A DNA stretch of 9,775 nt, from the NCBI GenBank assembly GCA_036562565.1, contig DATCJY010000035.1:1-9775 (forward strand), given 5' to 3'. Below the pieces are notes generated by a model. It did not search any database. It had not been told where the DNA came from and saw nothing but the letters and a program-made list of their open reading frames with translations. Positions 7,432 through 9,775 of this stretch are shown here, one piece after another (the stretch's first letter is position 1; every line of letters begins with the position of its first letter). The position numbers and the translations under genes were made by a program. The stretch comes from DATCJY01 sp036562565 (GTDB taxonomy: Bacteria; Bacteroidota; Bacteroidia; Flavobacteriales_D; Sanyastnellaceae).

Positions 7432-7532
7432 ACTCAACCCCCTTGGCAACTTATTAGCAAAAACGATTTTCGAAAAAAGTCTTGCGGTTATAACTCTGAT
7501 GCTCTTCATCTCCAATTTGCGCATAGCTCTGG

Positions 7533-7568
7533 AAAAAAGAAAAGCCCCGCCTGAATAACGGAGCTTTT
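7533..7568 (-). terminator. Intrinsic terminator of ddl
   Basis: AAAAGCCCCG (7540-7549) and CGGAGCTTTT (7559-7568) pair over 9 of 10 positions around a 9-base loop. Read on the minus strand the stem is followed by CTTTTTT, a proper T tract, and it lies 25 bases beyond the ddl stop. It may also stop + strand transcripts weakly, since the right arm itself ends in four T. Confidence 0.85.
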
Positions 7569-7593
7569 ATAGAAAGGCTTTCAATGCAGACGT

Positions 7594-8565
7594 TTAGAAA
7601 CAACTTTCAATAACTGCACTGATCAACTCTGTTTTATTCAAACCATACACAGCGGCTTGCTGCGGAATAATGCTGGCTTCAGAAAAGCCGGGAGTGGTAT
7701 TGACCTCAATCACAAAAATGTCTTTTCCACGAATGATAAAGTCCACGCGAATCATCCCGCGACAGTTCAACTGCTTATAGATTTCTACCGCAGTAGCTTG
7801 AAGACGCAGATAGGTATCTTGCGCAATTCGTGCCGGTGTTATCTCCTCCGACTTGCCTTCATACTTCGCTTCAAAATCGAAGAAATTGTTTTGACTCACG
7901 ATTTCGGTTGCAGGCAAGGCGGTCACTTGTCCGTTCACTATAATCACTCCGCAGGTCACTTCAGTACCTTGGATAAACTCTTCAATTATCACCCGCTCAT
8001 CTTCCTGAAACGCTTTGTGCAAGGCCATGTGCAAATCTTCCGCTTTATCCACGCGCGAAGTACCAATGCTGCTGCCTCCGCAGTTCGGTTTTACAAAACA
8101 TGGCAATCCAACGGTCTCCACCAGTTTACTGATGGAATACTCATCCTGTGACTTGAGCTCCACACTTTTGGCTACGGTGAACCCCATGCTTCCTAGCACT
8201 CGGGTTGTCATCTTCTTGTTGAAAGTGAGTGCCATGTTGAGTGTATCGCCTGTGGTTGTGGGAATGCCCAACATCTCGAAATAACCTTGCATGACACCGT
8301 TTTCACCGGGAGTACCATGAATAATCATGAATACTCCGTCAAAGGTGATTTTTCCGCCATCGGAGGTAAACGAGAAATCATTGCGGTCGATACCATACTC
8401 TTTGCCATCGTACTCGGCATACCAACGATCTTCTGTAATGACAACTTTATATGGTGTGTATTTCTCTCGATCGATGTTATTCATCACCATGTTCGCACTG
8501 CGCATGCTCACCACCTTCTCGCCACTGTATCCACCACAGACTACGGCTATATTTTTCTTCTTCAT
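7594..8565 (-). CDS. ddl: D-alanine--D-alanine ligase
   Basis: Ddl (EC 6.3.2.4) is a cytoplasmic ATP-grasp enzyme that joins two D-alanines for the peptidoglycan pentapeptide. The 323-residue length is normal. The N-terminal domain has VVCGGYSGEKVVS, with E16 at the position of the first-subsite glutamate, and HGTPGENGVMQGYFEMLGIP (83-102), the family's HGxxGEDGxxQG block. The ATP-grasp part has FVKPNCGGSSIGTS (157-170), EEF (195-197), EAKY (232-235, Y235 matching the omega-loop tyrosine of D-Ala-specific enzymes), MIRVDF (271-276) and the metal-binding EVNTTPG (287-293). Keeping that tyrosine suggests D-Ala-D-Ala rather than D-Ala-D-Lac specificity. ATG 8565 is followed directly by the conserved first strand, so the start is secure. 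An AGGGGG lies 7 bases upstream and may act as a weak ribosome-binding site. The gene stands alone, away from other mur genes. Confidence 0.96.
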   Translation of the reverse strand: MKKKNIAVVCGGYSGEKVVSMRSANMVMNNIDREKYTPYKVVITEDRWYAEYDGKEYGIDRNDFSFTSDGGKITFDGVFMIIHGTPGENGVMQGYFEMLGIPTTTGDTLNMALTFNKKMTTRVLGSMGFTVAKSVELKSQDEYSISKLVETVGLPCFVKPNCGGSSIGTSRVDKAEDLHMALHKAFQEDERVIIEEFIQGTEVTCGVIIVNGQVTALPATEIVSQNNFFDFEAKYEGKSEEITPARIAQDTYLRLQATAVEIYKQLNCRGMIRVDFIIRGKDIFVIEVNTTPGFSEASIIPQQAAVYGLNKTELISAVIESCF

Positions 8566-8599
8566 GACTGGCCCCCTTGAGGGAAATTATTTATTGCTT

Positions 8600-8607
8600 C
8601 AAATGTG
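8600..8607 (-). promoter_or_regulatory. Weak candidate -7 element for ddl
   Basis: On the minus strand this reads CACATTTG, differing from TAnnTTTG only at the first base. It ends 34 bases before the ddl ATG. No clear -33 box is visible. Confidence 0.25.
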
Positions 8608-8648
8608 GAAACTTCCGTTTTATTTCATGCCTGAAAAACAAATTGCAT

Positions 8649-8682
8649 TTGAACACAATGAGGTTGAAAGCCGCTATCATTG
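8649..8682 (+). promoter_or_regulatory. Candidate promoter for the C1 peptidase gene
   Basis: TTG at 8649-8651 and TATCATTG at 8675-8682 (one mismatch to TAnnTTTG) are separated by 23 bases, at the upper end of the known Bacteroidota spacing. Transcription would start near 8688, downstream of the alternative in-frame ATG at 8658, which supports ATG 8712 as the peptidase start. Confidence 0.3.
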
Positions 8683-8711
8683 CATCCATTAATTTCAGAC
8701 AGACAGTAGAC

Positions 8712-9775
8712 ATGAAGAATTTCGTATTAGCTCTTTCGCTGGTTGTTTCCACACTTGGCTGGTCACAACAACCAACCAATGAAGTAACCACTCCTTACCA
8801 ATTTACTGTGATTAAAGAAAATGCAGCAGTAGCAGTAGACAATCAATGTAAAACCGGAACCTGCTGGAGCTTTGCCACCATGTCGTTTCTCGAGTCGGAA
8901 ATCATCCGCAAAGGCGGCAAACCGGTCGATTTGTCAGAGATGATCAACCCTCGTGTGCTTTATCCCAAAAAAGCCGACTCCTATGTTCGTTATCACGGCA
9001 AACAACAATTCAGTGCCGGTGGTATGGCGCACGATGTGATGATGGTTGTTCGCGAATACGGCATCGTTCCCGAGAGCGTTTATTCCGGTTTTGTAAATGG
9101 TGAAACAGAATACAACCACCGTCCCTTGGATGCAACCTTGGAAGCAGTTGTAAAATCAGTGCTTGAGAGCAAGCTCTATGAAATAGGAGACCAATGGAAA
9201 AGCAGTATCGAAGGCATTCTTGACAATGGAATCGGCAAACTGCCTACTGAGTTTACCTACGATGGCAAGAAATACACACCTGCCTCTTTCCGCGATGCGA
9301 TGAAAATTAATCCGGATGATTATGTTAGCCTGACTTCATTCACACACCATCCTTTCTATACGCAGTTTGTTTTGGAAGTTCCGGACAACTGGGCCAAAGG
9401 CAGTTTCTACAACCTTCCGCTGGAAGAATTGCAGCAAGTAATGGATTATGCCATTGACAACGGTTACACAGTGGCATGGGATGCAGATGTGAGCGAGCGC
9501 GGATTCTCATTCAAATACGGTGCTGCAATCCTACCTACTGATGAGGTAACAAAAGAAGAACTGTGGACCAAGATTGTTCCGGAAAAAAATGTGACCCAAG
9601 AAGAACGTCAGAAAGAGTTTGATGCTTTTAAAACAACTGAAGACCACTTGATGCACATCACCGGAAAAGCCAAAGACCAGAATGGTACTTTGTATTACAT
9701 CATGAAGAACTCTTGGGGTGAAGGCAATATCTACAAAGGATACCAATATGTATCCCGCAATTACTTCCGCATGAA
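8712..9775 (+). CDS. Secreted C1-family cysteine peptidase (bleomycin hydrolase/aminopeptidase C type), 3' partial
   Basis: The frame stays open from ATG 8712 to the window edge, giving 354 residues without a stop. The signal peptide is MKNFVLALSLVVSTLGWS, with probable cleavage before QQ (19-20), so the protein is exported to the periplasm or beyond. Papain-fold residues are in order: oxyanion Q45 and catalytic C51 in NQCKTGTCWSF, catalytic H312 in TEDHLMHITG, and N333 in MKNSWGE. The insert with VPDNW and YTVAWDADVSERGF is typical of the bleomycin hydrolase/PepC branch. Cytosolic PepC members form hexamers and trim peptides as aminopeptidases; a secreted form may process peptides outside the cytoplasm. 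Related proteins are somewhat longer, so only the last few tens of residues are probably missing. An in-frame ATG at 8658 would add 18 residues ahead of the signal peptide and is less likely. Confidence 0.9.
   Translation, partial: MKNFVLALSLVVSTLGWSQQPTNEVTTPYQFTVIKENAAVAVDNQCKTGTCWSFATMSFLESEIIRKGGKPVDLSEMINPRVLYPKKADSYVRYHGKQQFSAGGMAHDVMMVVREYGIVPESVYSGFVNGETEYNHRPLDATLEAVVKSVLESKLYEIGDQWKSSIEGILDNGIGKLPTEFTYDGKKYTPASFRDAMKINPDDYVSLTSFTHHPFYTQFVLEVPDNWAKGSFYNLPLEELQQVMDYAIDNGYTVAWDADVSERGFSFKYGAAILPTDEVTKEELWTKIVPEKNVTQEERQKEFDAFKTTEDHLMHITGKAKDQNGTLYYIMKNSWGEGNIYKGYQYVSRNYFRM

Noticed and set aside
7467..7476. 10-bp palindrome TTTTCGAAAA
   Set aside because: It is short and A/T-dominated, has no nearby gene start, and is likely to arise by chance in this composition.
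7376..7558. Small + strand ORF of 60 codons (47 from ATG 7415), somewhat hydrophobic
   Set aside because: Its start lies in the dedA terminator stem or at the edge of the T tract, its early FLFLL codons come from the T run, and its last codons and stop lie in the ddl terminator hairpin. There is no promoter or recognisable family.
8327..8692. 121-codon + strand ORF opposite the start of ddl and into the intergenic region
   Set aside because: Most of it is antisense to a secure ddl gene, its composition follows the other strand, and the remaining 21 codons after ATG 8627 show no family features.

Overview
This window looks like an ordinary chromosomal segment of a member of the Bacteroidota (a Chitinophagales-, Sphingobacteria- or Flavobacteria-like bacterium). 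Three things point there: a DUF5686/CarboxypepD_reg-like outer-membrane protein, a secreted bleomycin-hydrolase-type C1 peptidase of the Bacteroidota form, and promoter-like TAnnTTTG elements with no clear Shine-Dalgarno sequences. I see no insertion sequence, tRNA, rRNA, CRISPR array, phage gene or origin.

Layout from left to right. Positions 1-146 hold no gene I can name, but carry a hairpin and a promoter-like element. A long-form urocanate hydratase (hutU, 147-2186, +) follows. Twelve bases later comes a TIGR01777-type SDR epimerase (2199-3112, +) that is broken by a one-base frameshift in an A5 run. It meets, tail to tail with a 4-bp overlap, a large DUF5686 outer-membrane protein (3109-5550, -). 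A divergent intergenic region (5551-5627) contains a perfect 10-bp inverted repeat in which each arm is a TAnnTTTG element, one per strand. To its right are a radical SAM/SPASM protein (5628-6653, +) and a DedA-family membrane protein (6702-7355, +), 48 bp apart and perhaps cotranscribed. DedA converges on D-alanine--D-alanine ligase (ddl, 7594-8565, -). The 238-bp gap between them has one intrinsic terminator per strand. Ddl is divergent from a secreted C1-family peptidase (8712 onward, +) that runs off the right edge.

The genes do not form one pathway. They cover histidine catabolism (hutU), cell-wall precursor synthesis (ddl), lipid/membrane homeostasis (dedA), an outer-membrane protein of unknown role, an orphan radical SAM enzyme and a peptidase. 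I found no convincing new multi-gene system. The most interesting signals are regulatory: the mirrored divergent promoter at 5596-5622, -7 elements ending only 5-7 bases before three start codons (possible leaderless mRNAs), and alternative RNA structures after dedA.
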